Positions 52,506 through 60,540 of a stretch of DNA of 64,000 bases are shown piece by piece. Origin of the DNA: Hydrogenobacter sp. (GTDB lineage Bacteria > Aquificota > Aquificia > Aquificales > Aquificaceae). Location: NCBI GenBank assembly GCA_041287335.1, contig JBEULM010000051.1, positions 1 to 64,000 on the forward strand, read 5' to 3'. The translations under genes and the position numbers were made by a program. The notes under the pieces are model-generated. The model saw only the letters and a program-made list of their open reading frames with translations. It searched no databases and was not told the DNA's origin. How positions within the stretch are numbered: the stretch's first letter is position 1; each line of letters opens with the position of its first letter.

Positions 52506-53538
52506 GGTTCTCTAAACTTTCCATAAAATTATTTATCACTGAATCCCTTGAAAACTTTTTCTTGTAAACCTTGAGGGAGTTTTGAGACATTTCTCTCCAA
52601 TGGTTTACAGCTTTTTTGAGTTTTTTGGCGAGGTCAGTCAGATTTCCCGCTTTAAATACGTAGCCATTCCTTCCTTCTTCTACAGCCTCTTTAATACCAC
52701 CTACGTCCGAAACTACAAGGGCGCAACCACAGGCAAGTGCCTCTATAGCAACTCTCGGAAAAGCCTCTGTCTCTTTTGAAGGTATTACACATATATGCGA
52801 CCTTTTGTAATACTCCTCAACATCAGGAACATAACCAACTACGCTCACATGCTCATGTATTCCCCTCTCGTTTATGTAAGACTTTATACATTCCCTTAAC
52901 TTACCATCTCCCACGATCCAGGCTTTGAGATCTTTTTCAGTATTGAGCAGAGAATCAAAAGCCATTAAAAAATCCATAACTCCTTTTCCTTCCTCAAGCT
53001 TCCCCACAAAGAGAAGCTCCACTGACTTTGGGGACTTCTCTCTGTAAAAAAACCTCTCCTCATCGACTACGTTGTAAATTACCTTAATTTTATCTTCCCT
53101 TACACCTTCCTCTATGAGATTTTTCTTCACATGCTCGCTTACCGCTAAGAAAAGGTCTACCTGTGGAAAGATAATCTTTCTGACTATTCGTTGTTTCATT
53201 CTCTCCATATGTCTAAAGAGTACCACTCTTGTACCACCCAACTTGCCAGCTATTACCGCATTAGGATACTCTTTGCCATTGTTCGCTACAAGAAAGTCCG
53301 GCTTCAATCTCTTTACCAGACTCAGGAGTTTTATTGTACTTACCAGAGCCAGACTGTGGGGAAAGGATAAATGAAATTTTTCAATCTCTAAGGTGTGTTT
53401 GTCCACATAGGAATCCTTAGCGCAAACTAAAAGTATGTCTACACTTTCCTTTAAAAGCTCTTTTATCATCTGTACAGTGTGTATTTCAGTCCCTCCAAAG
53501 TTGGGATTGGGATTGCCATTCAGCCAAAGAACTCTCAT
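52495..53538 (-). CDS. Glycosyltransferase family 4
   Basis: 347 residues. N-terminus LWLNGNPNPNFGGTEIHTVQMIKELL; C-terminal donor part VELLFVGKLEEGKGVMDFL and PSKETEAFPRVAIEALACGCALVVSDVGGIKEAV. Overlaps the upstream deacetylase by 4 bases. Last gene of the operon starting at 56632. It resembles the deacetylase-GT4 pair at 3.9-6 kb in arrangement, though not closely in sequence by eye. Confidence 0.87.
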   Translation of the reverse strand: MRVLWLNGNPNPNFGGTEIHTVQMIKELLKESVDILLVCAKDSYVDKHTLEIEKFHLSFPHSLALVSTIKLLSLVKRLKPDFLVANNGKEYPNAVIAGKLGGTRVVLFRHMERMKQRIVRKIIFPQVDLFLAVSEHVKKNLIEEGVREDKIKVIYNVVDEERFFYREKSPKSVELLFVGKLEEGKGVMDFLMAFDSLLNTEKDLKAWIVGDGKLRECIKSYINERGIHEHVSVVGYVPDVEEYYKRSHICVIPSKETEAFPRVAIEALACGCALVVSDVGGIKEAVEEGRNGYVFKAGNLTDLAKKLKKAVNHWREMSQNSLKVYKKKFSRDSVINNFMESLENLRR

Positions 53539-54215
53539 AAGGCTACCTTCAAAAGGAACTTAAGCGAAAAATCGCTTCCAAATACTGTCAACCTTCTTAT
53601 TTCAAAAGGGTTATGGCTATCCTCCACCGAGCCATGTTTTGTGGTAAATGCCATTATATAACCAGCTTCTTCCACCATATCCCTAACCTCTGGATTATAA
53701 TCTCCGTAAGGGTAGCAAAAAGCTTTAACTTCAATGCTCAGTTTATCTTCAAGGAGTTTTTTTGAATCCTCTATCTCCACCTTTGCCTTTTGACGAGGTA
53801 TCTTTGAGAGGTAAGGATGAGTTAAACTGTGTGAGCCTATTTCTATGCCAGCTTTTATAAGCTCTCTCAGATGCTCCCAATCCATTATAGGTTTTTTTAC
53901 ATTCAATTTTATATAGTCCCACTGGTTAAACTTTCCCACAAGGCTTGCGGGTACGAAAACCAATGCAGGGAGATTCAATTCCTTCAAGATGGGAAAGGCA
54001 TGTTCCCAAAAGTCCAGATAAGCGTCATCAAAAGTCAGCAATATGCCCTTCTTTGGCTTTTCCTTTCTGAGAACCGCATCGCTATTTGAGAAGTTGTAAC
54101 CAAAAAGTTCAAGCAGTCTTATCTGTCTTTTAAAGCTTGGCGGTTTAACGTAAAGAGTTTTAAGTTTTGCCCTCGGTGGTGGATAGCTTACGTTGTGGTA
54201 GGTAAGAACCTTCAC
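53535..54215 (-). CDS. Polysaccharide deacetylase (NodB domain)
   Basis: 226 residues, normal length. All five NodB motifs can be seen: LTFDDAYLDF (motif 1, Asp-Asp), IEIGSHSLTHPYL (motif 2, HxxxH metal site), KAFCYPYGDYNPE (motif 3), and MAFTTKHG. Probably de-N-acetylates a cell surface glycan. No signal peptide, so the substrate may be a cytoplasmic, lipid-linked glycan. Overlaps the kinase gene by 4 and the GT4 gene by 4. Confidence 0.88.
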   Translation of the reverse strand: MKVLTYHNVSYPPPRAKLKTLYVKPPSFKRQIRLLELFGYNFSNSDAVLRKEKPKKGILLTFDDAYLDFWEHAFPILKELNLPALVFVPASLVGKFNQWDYIKLNVKKPIMDWEHLRELIKAGIEIGSHSLTHPYLSKIPRQKAKVEIEDSKKLLEDKLSIEVKAFCYPYGDYNPEVRDMVEEAGYIMAFTTKHGSVEDSHNPFEIRRLTVFGSDFSLKFLLKVAL

Positions 54216-55027
54216 GCTAACCTCTCCCTTATCATGTATTCAATAAGTTCTTTTGCTGTTCTGAACCTCTTACTGTGATCACTGCTCAGCATTATGCCGA
54301 GTAATCTTTTTATACGCTCTGATAGAGCATCGTCCAGAGTGTAAGATCCTTCTTTGTTTCTTTTGAGCTTTTGCTTTTTGTCTATGCACTCAAAGGGATC
54401 TCTTCCCGTGAGCATAAAGTGAAGTACACAGCCCAGAGAAAATATGTCACTGCTTCTGTGTATCTCGCACCTGAATACTTCCGGTGCAATGTACCCTACC
54501 GTACCTTTTACATCTATTACGCTCTGGCTACCTCTTATCCTCACAAGTCCGAAGTCACCAAGCTTCCAAACTGTATCACGAAGCACCTTTTTGCCAAAGA
54601 TGTTTTCCGGCTTTATATCCCCATGTATGTATCCCCTACCGTGTAAAAACTCAAGTCCTCTCGCTACGTGCAGTAAAACTTTCAGAGCTTCATTCTCCTG
54701 CAGTGTACCTTTGTTTTTTACGTAATCTTTTAAATCACCTACATCCATGAGTTCGTAAAGTACATAAAGTTCTCCTCTGTCTTTCTTATAAAGATAACTC
54801 TGCAGTGATATTATATGAGGATGGTTGAGTAAAAGCAAGGTCTGTACTTCCTTCCATAGATAGGGTAAAACTTCGGCGTTTTTTGCCACTTTCAGAGCCA
54901 TGATCTTTCCTCTGTACCTTCCCTTCAAAACCTTAACTTTATAAACATCCCCAAAAGTTCCCCCTCCAAGAAAGGAAAGGACTTGATAAGTACCTAAAAT
55001 TAAATCACCTTCCTCCAGCTTGTCCAT
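54212..55027 (-). CDS. Eukaryotic-type Ser/Thr protein kinase
   Basis: 271 residues with the full Hanks set: Gly loop LGGGTFGDVYKV, invariant Lys in MALKVAKN, catalytic loop YIHGDIKPENIFG (HGD instead of HRD, so a non-RD kinase), LGDFGLVRI, APEVF, and ELIEY end. The kinase domain fills the protein; no extracellular sensor or membrane segment is present. It sits inside a polysaccharide gene operon, 1 base after the alcohol dehydrogenase and overlapping the deacetylase by 4. Targets unknown. Confidence 0.92.
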   Translation of the reverse strand: MDKLEEGDLILGTYQVLSFLGGGTFGDVYKVKVLKGRYRGKIMALKVAKNAEVLPYLWKEVQTLLLLNHPHIISLQSYLYKKDRGELYVLYELMDVGDLKDYVKNKGTLQENEALKVLLHVARGLEFLHGRGYIHGDIKPENIFGKKVLRDTVWKLGDFGLVRIRGSQSVIDVKGTVGYIAPEVFRCEIHRSSDIFSLGCVLHFMLTGRDPFECIDKKQKLKRNKEGSYTLDDALSERIKRLLGIMLSSDHSKRFRTAKELIEYMIRERLA

Positions 55028-55028
55028 A

Positions 55029-56192
55029 TTAAAAGCCTTCGTAAGCCTTTTCGTAAATGTGGTATATATCTTCAGGTGAAGGCTCTACAGGATTTATTTT
55101 AAGAGAAGCTCCTGATAGCATAAGTACATCTTCTGTGAACCTTTCAAGACTTTCCCTTTTAACACCTAAGGATTTGAGACTTAAGGTCAAGTTAACTCTT
55201 TCTAAAAGATCCATCAGAGCATTCACAGCCTTTGAAGCCTTCTTTTCGTAACCCATGATCTCAGCAAAAAGTGCGTACTTTTCCGAATTTCCTCTACAGT
55301 TAAAATCAGTTACCACAGGAGCGAGAATAGCTAAACCTTCACCGTGCGCAACAAAGGGGTAATGTGCCGAAACGGGATGCTCCATAATATGTATAAGAGC
55401 CACTCTCTTTTTGTCTATAGCCATACCTGCAAGCATAGCTGAGTAGCTCATCATTTCCCTTGCTTTAATATTTTGAGGATCTTCTACCGCAATAGGTAGC
55501 CACTCTCTTATTATTTTAATAGATCTTATTGCAAGATCATCAGCAATAGGATTGTAAGCTCTGTTTGTGAAAGACTCAAGAGCATGTATGAAGGCATCTA
55601 TTCCTGTGATTGCGGTAAGTTTCGCATCCATACTCTTTGTAAGTGCAGGATCCACTATCGCCACTTTGGGATAATTGAGAGAATGTGATATGACAAGTTT
55701 CTCCTTCCTTATAGGATTGGATATTACAGAATATCTGTTTACTTCACTACCTGTTCCAGCGGTTGTGGGGATACATATTACAGGTCTATTCAGAAAAGGT
55801 ATTAGCCTTGACCCTTCCGGGTAACTTACGTAATCCCACGCATAGCCTTCGTTAGAAGAAACTATGGACACCGCCTTAGCAACGTCTAAAGAGCTTCCTC
55901 CCCCCAGACCTATTATAAAGTCCACCTTTTCCCTAACAGCTATATCACTTGCGGTATTTACCTGTTTATCCGTAGGATTTGGCTCCACACCGTCAAACAA
56001 GATAACTTCCCTTATACCAGCCTCTTCCAAAGAACCAAGTACCTGATCGAGCGCACCGCTCTCTTTGGCACTTTTCTTTCCAGTAACTATCAACGCCTTA
56101 AAACCGAAACGTCTTGCTATCTCCCCTACCCTTTTTACGGAACCTAAGCCAAAGATGATCTCCACCGGCAGGTAAAACTCAAAGCCTTTCAT
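55029..56192 (-). CDS. Iron-containing alcohol dehydrogenase
   Basis: 387 residues, group III ADH. NAD site GGGSSLDVAKAVSIV; metal ligands in TGIDAFIHALESF (Asp, His) and HIMEHPVSAHYPFVAHGEGLAI (two His). Complete. It could reduce aldehydes to alcohols or use other polyols. Overlaps the DksA-like gene by 4 bases. Substrate unknown; its place in the kinase-glycan operon is not explained. Confidence 0.88.
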   Translation of the reverse strand: MKGFEFYLPVEIIFGLGSVKRVGEIARRFGFKALIVTGKKSAKESGALDQVLGSLEEAGIREVILFDGVEPNPTDKQVNTASDIAVREKVDFIIGLGGGSSLDVAKAVSIVSSNEGYAWDYVSYPEGSRLIPFLNRPVICIPTTAGTGSEVNRYSVISNPIRKEKLVISHSLNYPKVAIVDPALTKSMDAKLTAITGIDAFIHALESFTNRAYNPIADDLAIRSIKIIREWLPIAVEDPQNIKAREMMSYSAMLAGMAIDKKRVALIHIMEHPVSAHYPFVAHGEGLAILAPVVTDFNCRGNSEKYALFAEIMGYEKKASKAVNALMDLLERVNLTLSLKSLGVKRESLERFTEDVLMLSGASLKINPVEPSPEDIYHIYEKAYEGF

Positions 56193-56632
56193 GCCTCCGT
56201 TATATCTTCCCTCTGGATCTCCATCTCTTCAGGTATGGTACCTTCAAAAGTGGGCGCAGGATAGGTAGGTATTATACCTTCCTCTTCCACTTTCTCCGCA
56301 CAGTGAGCGTGATACCTCGTCCACGGTATAGCCAAAAGTCTCTCCTGAGGTATCTCTTCACCACAATACTCGCATATACCGTAAGAACCCGCATCCATCT
56401 TTTGAAGAGCGTAATCTATCTCCCTGAGCATGAAAACCTCACGGGCGGACAAAGTGTCAAGAAGCTCCTGCGTGTAAGTCATTTGGCTAAGATCCTCAAG
56501 ATCACCTGGCTCTTTAACTTCCTCTCCTATTCTGGCTTGGGTATCTTCCTTTTTACGGTACCTTTCAAGGATTTTAGCTTTCTCTTCAAGTAACTTCGCC
56601 CTTAAACTCTCCAATATCTCCTTTGTAAGCAT
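56189..56632 (-). CDS. DksA/TraR C4-type zinc finger protein
   Basis: 147 residues. N-terminal coiled coil (LRAKLLEEKAKILERYRKKED), central PGDLEDLSQMTYTQELLDTLS, and the finger GICEYCGEEIPQERLLAIPWTRYHAHCAE. The third ligand is His rather than Cys (YHAHC), so a CCHC site. DksA-family proteins bind RNA polymerase near the secondary channel. The gene is the first of the operon reaching 52495. Its start is 59 bases from the divergent ppiD gene. Confidence 0.9.
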   Translation of the reverse strand: MLTKEILESLRAKLLEEKAKILERYRKKEDTQARIGEEVKEPGDLEDLSQMTYTQELLDTLSAREVFMLREIDYALQKMDAGSYGICEYCGEEIPQERLLAIPWTRYHAHCAEKVEEEGIIPTYPAPTFEGTIPEEMEIQREDITEA

Positions 56633-56691
56633 CTTTTTGTACCTCCTGCGTTTTAAGGTTTAATAATATAACCTGTGTTAAAATTTTTGCC

Positions 56692-58026
56692 ATGTATGTC
56701 TTGATCCAAAAGCATAAAACCTTAGTTACATTCATAATCGCACTGGCATCAGGTGCCTTTTTCCTCTGGCTTTTTTTTACTGGAAGCGTCAGAGATATAA
56801 CGTCTGTAGGTAAAAAGTGTGTGGCGAAGGTAAACGGTAGCTGCATAACTTTGAGGGATTATAGAAGGGAACTTCTGAGATTCTCTAACATCCAAAATAG
56901 GGAACTTGAGGAGGTCATAAAGAAACAGGTAATTGAAAATCTTATAACCCAAGAGCTTTTGTACCAGAAGGCTAAATCTTTAGGTTTTTCTGCATCTGAC
57001 AAAGAGGTTATAAGCGTTATAAAAAGCGATCCTACTTTTCAGGAAAATGGAAATTTTAGCGCTTCCAAATATAGGGAAATGCTTGCAAGGGTAGGACTTA
57101 TGCCTGAAGAATATGAAGATTACATAAGAAAAATGTTAACTATACAGAAACTTTTGGCGCTTGTGTCCAACGGAGTTTATCTCTCAGACAAGGAAAAGGA
57201 AGTCAACATAGCGGTACAATCCACCTTACTTTCTGGGAGGCTTTATTTGATAACACCATCAGATGTAAAAATATCATACACACCTACTCAGGAGGAGATG
57301 CTGAACTTTTACCAAAAGAACAAGGAGCTTTTCAAGAGAGCTGAAAGAAAGCTTATAAGAGTATGGATTGAGAAGGATAAAGGAAGGGTGGAAGGCATAT
57401 ACAGATTGCTAAAAGAGGGCAAACAGCCAGCAGGTTACACTGAATATATACTTCCCGACGACGAAAATAAAATACCCAAAGGTGTAAGCTCGGAAGTTTC
57501 AAGATTGAGCGATAAAGAGCGCATTTCCGTAACAAAGGAGGGTGATCAGTACTTTTTAGTTTATCTTTACAAAGTTGAACCTGCCGGTGTGAGAAGCTTT
57601 GATGAGGTGAAGGATCAGATAAAATCAGCTTTAATAGAACAGAAGAAGATTTCCCTTCTGAGAGATAAAGCACAGGAGGTTTACAAGGCACTTTCCGAGG
57701 GCAGGGATGTGGATTTAAAATACTTAACCTTCAGTGATACACCTGCCAACCAGATAATGAGTGTGGCAAAGGTAAAAGAAGAACAAGTTGCGGGCTTGCT
57801 ACTATCAAAGGAAAAGGTGTTTGGTCCTTATCAATTAACTCAAGGTTACGGTGTTTTTCTAATAACGGAAAGAAAGAAAAAAGCTGTGGATGAGGGAGAG
57901 GTTAAAAAATTGGCACAGGATATTTTAAACATGAAGTCGGACGCTATGGTAAACTACCTCATAGATCATCTTATGAGAAATGCTAAAATAGAGATAAACG
58001 AAGAGATTATAAAAGGAGGCGCTTGA
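56692..58026 (+). CDS. SurA/PpiD-like membrane-anchored folding factor
   Basis: 444 residues. A single N-terminal membrane anchor (about 13-32, FIIALASGAFFLWLFFTG), then CVAKVNGSCITLRDYRRELL, the SurA_N segment as in PpiD, and RKLIRVWIEKDKG with GPYQLTQGYGVFLITERK at the parvulin-like C-terminal domain. No clear active parvulin motif is left. Third SurA-type chaperone in the window. TAAAAT at 56679-56684 is 7 bases before the ATG. Its stop overlaps the citryl-CoA lyase start. Confidence 0.78.
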   Translation: MYVLIQKHKTLVTFIIALASGAFFLWLFFTGSVRDITSVGKKCVAKVNGSCITLRDYRRELLRFSNIQNRELEEVIKKQVIENLITQELLYQKAKSLGFSASDKEVISVIKSDPTFQENGNFSASKYREMLARVGLMPEEYEDYIRKMLTIQKLLALVSNGVYLSDKEKEVNIAVQSTLLSGRLYLITPSDVKISYTPTQEEMLNFYQKNKELFKRAERKLIRVWIEKDKGRVEGIYRLLKEGKQPAGYTEYILPDDENKIPKGVSSEVSRLSDKERISVTKEGDQYFLVYLYKVEPAGVRSFDEVKDQIKSALIEQKKISLLRDKAQEVYKALSEGRDVDLKYLTFSDTPANQIMSVAKVKEEQVAGLLLSKEKVFGPYQLTQGYGVFLITERKKKAVDEGEVKKLAQDILNMKSDAMVNYLIDHLMRNAKIEINEEIIKGGA

Positions 58027-58805
58027 TGGAAAAAATGTGGAGGACAAGTATAACCCAGCATGTAGGACACGAGACTTACATAAGAGGTTACAGACTTCTC
58101 GATCTTGTAGGAAACCTTTCCTTTGCACAAGCTGTTTATTTGATACTCAAAGGTGAACTTCCAAACGAGAGGGAGAGCAAGATGATGGAAGCTATGCTGG
58201 TTTCCGTCATAGACCACGGCATAGCTCCACCTTCTGCCATAGCAGCTAGAGCTGTCGCATCCGGAGGTAATTCTCTTAACGTGGGTGTGGCAGCGGGCAT
58301 ATTAGCTTTCGGTTCGGCTCACGGGGGTGCCCTTGAGGATGCCATGAAGTTTCTGCAGGATGGCGTATCAAGTAAGAGGAGTGTTGAGGATATAGTGAGA
58401 GAGTACTTGGAAAGTAAAAAACCTATACCGGGCTATGGACACAGATACTATAAGGATTTTGATCCGAGAACAAAGAGGCTCATGGATATAGCTAAGGCTT
58501 TGGAGTTTTATGGGATGCATTGCGAGTTTGCTGAAGCTGTAGCTGAAGAGATAGGTAGGCAAAAAGGTAAAAAGCTCGTCTTGAACGTAGATGGAGCTAT
58601 TGCTGCAGTGGCATCTGAAATGGGATTTGATTGGAGGCTCGGTAAGGGATTTTTTATCATAGGAAGGGTGCCTGGTCTTGTGGCGCACGTTTACGAAGAG
58701 CTAACTACCGAAAAACCCTTTTCAAAGAGGCTTGATGAGGAGAGGGATGTGGAATACACTGGACTACCTCCGAGGGAACTGCCACTTGAAATCAAAAAGA
58801 TATAA
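58026..58805 (+). CDS. ccl: Citryl-CoA lyase
   Basis: 259 residues from the ATG at 58026. Homologous to the citrate synthase large domain: RTSITQHVGHETYIRGYRLLDLVG, VGVAAGILAFGSAHGGALEDAMKF, PGYGHRYYKDFDPRTKRL, and NVDGAIAAVASEMGFDWRLGKGFFIIGRVPGLVAHVYEE. The size (about 30 kDa) and absence of the synthase's remaining domains fit the stand-alone citryl-CoA lyase of Hydrogenobacter, which splits citryl-CoA into acetyl-CoA and oxaloacetate in the reductive TCA cycle. The partner citryl-CoA synthetase (ccsAB) is not in the window. Strong ribosome site; ATG shares an A with the ppiD-like stop. Confidence 0.9.
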   Translation: MEKMWRTSITQHVGHETYIRGYRLLDLVGNLSFAQAVYLILKGELPNERESKMMEAMLVSVIDHGIAPPSAIAARAVASGGNSLNVGVAAGILAFGSAHGGALEDAMKFLQDGVSSKRSVEDIVREYLESKKPIPGYGHRYYKDFDPRTKRLMDIAKALEFYGMHCEFAEAVAEEIGRQKGKKLVLNVDGAIAAVASEMGFDWRLGKGFFIIGRVPGLVAHVYEELTTEKPFSKRLDEERDVEYTGLPPRELPLEIKKI

Positions 58806-59219
58806 ATGCAAGAGTTAGTATCAAAGATATACAAAACTTTTGTGAGGTTGGCTTTTAACATAACCATTGTAATACTGATAGTAGGTTTATTTGTAGGTAT
58901 ATACAGGACGGTTTCCGAGATAGGTCTCACGGCTTCTGAATCTACGGTAAGGCTTGGCTATAAAGAACTTGTTACAAATGTACTTTCGCTCATTGTAGTG
59001 CTTGAGCTTATAAGGGCGTTCATAGACTTTTTTGAACACGAGAGGGTAAGGGTGGACATACTTTTGGAAGTACTTATAGCTTTCGTAATAAGGGAATTCA
59101 TGCTTCACCTTTTTGAAGGGAAGATGTCAGGTGTAGATGTATTCTTCTGGTCTTTCGGTGTGATATTTCTCATAGGTGCAAGAAGCATAAGCTTATTTTA
59201 CAAGGTCCCGAAGGCTTAA
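58806..59219 (+). CDS. PsiE-like membrane protein
   Basis: 137 residues with four membrane segments (about 15-35, 57-75, 82-100, 108-130). The pattern KELVTNVLSLIVVLELIRAFIDFFEHERVRVDILLEVLIAFVIREFMLHL matches the phosphate-starvation-inducible PsiE family; function unclear. ATG immediately follows the ccl stop, so co-transcribed with ccl. The 3' end overlaps convergent hom by 4 bases. Confidence 0.8.
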   Translation: MQELVSKIYKTFVRLAFNITIVILIVGLFVGIYRTVSEIGLTASESTVRLGYKELVTNVLSLIVVLELIRAFIDFFEHERVRVDILLEVLIAFVIREFMLHLFEGKMSGVDVFFWSFGVIFLIGARSISLFYKVPKA

Positions 59220-60520
59220 TAGGCTTCCTCTTCAACGCGAATGATCACAGGCTCTCCTACTATGACGGGAAGTTTCTTTATATCCTCAATAGCTTTTTGC
59301 ATGCTCTTCTCATAAGCTTTATGAGTAAGTATTACAAGCGGAACTATTGCTTCACCTTCCCTACCCGCCATCTTGCAGACTTTTTCTTTTTGAAGAACAC
59401 TTGCCACGCTTATGTTGTAATCAGCTAAAACCCTTGATACACTTGCCAAAACTCCCGGTTTGTCAGGTACGTCAAATCTCATGTAGTACCTGCTGTAAAA
59501 GTTCCTGTTTATACCTACTGGCTGTGTTTCCCACTGGAATTCTTCGCGATCTTTGCTACAGAAAAGCATCTTTTTGGCTATATCCACAATATCCGAAACT
59601 ACCGCTGAAGCTGTAGGATGAGATCCCGCACCCTTTCCGTAGAACATGGTTTTCCCTACAAAGTCACCTTCTACCATAATTGCGTTGTAAACGTCAGAAA
59701 CCTTAGCCAATGCATCTTCTGACCTTATAAAAGTGGGATGAACTCTTACCTCTATTTCCCCATCTGTCCTCTTGGATATGGCTAAAAGTTTCAGAGTATA
59801 TCCAAGCTCCTTTCCCAGTTCCACATCAAGTATGTCAATATCCCTTATACCTTCCACATAAACCTCTTCAAAGGGAACATACTTTCCAAATGCTATCATA
59901 GAAAGTATGCATATCTTATGAGCTGAATCCCATCCATCTATGTCAAGGGAGGGATCTGATTCAGCATAACCTTGTTTTTGGGCAAGTTCCAGTGCATGAA
60001 GAAAGTCCATATCATCCTCAAGCATCCTCGTAAGTATATAATTTGTTGTGCCGTTAAGGATACCGTATATAGTGTTTATCCTGTTAGCAACGAGACCCTC
60101 TTTCAGAGCTTTAATTATAGGTATACCTCCACCTACCGATGCTTCAAAACCTACATACAGTCCTTTTTCCTTAGCTTTTTTGAATATTTCAAAACCATCC
60201 TCAGCAAGTAAGCGTTTATTTGCAGTGACTATGTGCTTTCCATTTTCTAAAGCTTCAAGTATAAGGCTTTTTGCAAAGGTCTTTCCTCCAACTAATTCAA
60301 CAACTATGTCACTCTCTTTGATGACCTCCCTGTAGTCCAGTGTTCTTAATTCAAAAGGAACATCTATTTCCCGTTTTCTTTCCCAATCTTTATCAGCCAC
60401 TTTTGTAAGCGAAAGTTCAACGCCTGTTTTCTTCTTTATAATTTGAGCGTTTTCTAAAAGGAGCTTTACGGTCCCTGTTCCTACAACACCGCAACCTACT
60501 ATGCCTACTCTTACCTTCAC
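59216..60520 (-). CDS. hom: Homoserine dehydrogenase
   Basis: 434 residues; reduces aspartate semialdehyde to homoserine for threonine and methionine. NAD-binding GCGVVGTGTVKLLLEN at the N-terminus, GILNGTTNYILTRM, AQKQGYAESDPSLDIDGWDSAHKI, and a C-terminal ACT domain (RFDVPDKPGVLASVSRVLADY) for threonine feedback. Start is GTG at 60520; an in-frame ATG is not available (the ATG just before is out of frame and followed by TGA). TATAAT is 6 bases upstream. Confidence 0.95.
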   Translation of the reverse strand: MKVRVGIVGCGVVGTGTVKLLLENAQIIKKKTGVELSLTKVADKDWERKREIDVPFELRTLDYREVIKESDIVVELVGGKTFAKSLILEALENGKHIVTANKRLLAEDGFEIFKKAKEKGLYVGFEASVGGGIPIIKALKEGLVANRINTIYGILNGTTNYILTRMLEDDMDFLHALELAQKQGYAESDPSLDIDGWDSAHKICILSMIAFGKYVPFEEVYVEGIRDIDILDVELGKELGYTLKLLAISKRTDGEIEVRVHPTFIRSEDALAKVSDVYNAIMVEGDFVGKTMFYGKGAGSHPTASAVVSDIVDIAKKMLFCSKDREEFQWETQPVGINRNFYSRYYMRFDVPDKPGVLASVSRVLADYNISVASVLQKEKVCKMAGREGEAIVPLVILTHKAYEKSMQKAIEDIKKLPVIVGEPVIIRVEEEAY

Positions 60521-60540
60521 ATGTTTATTATAACAAATTG

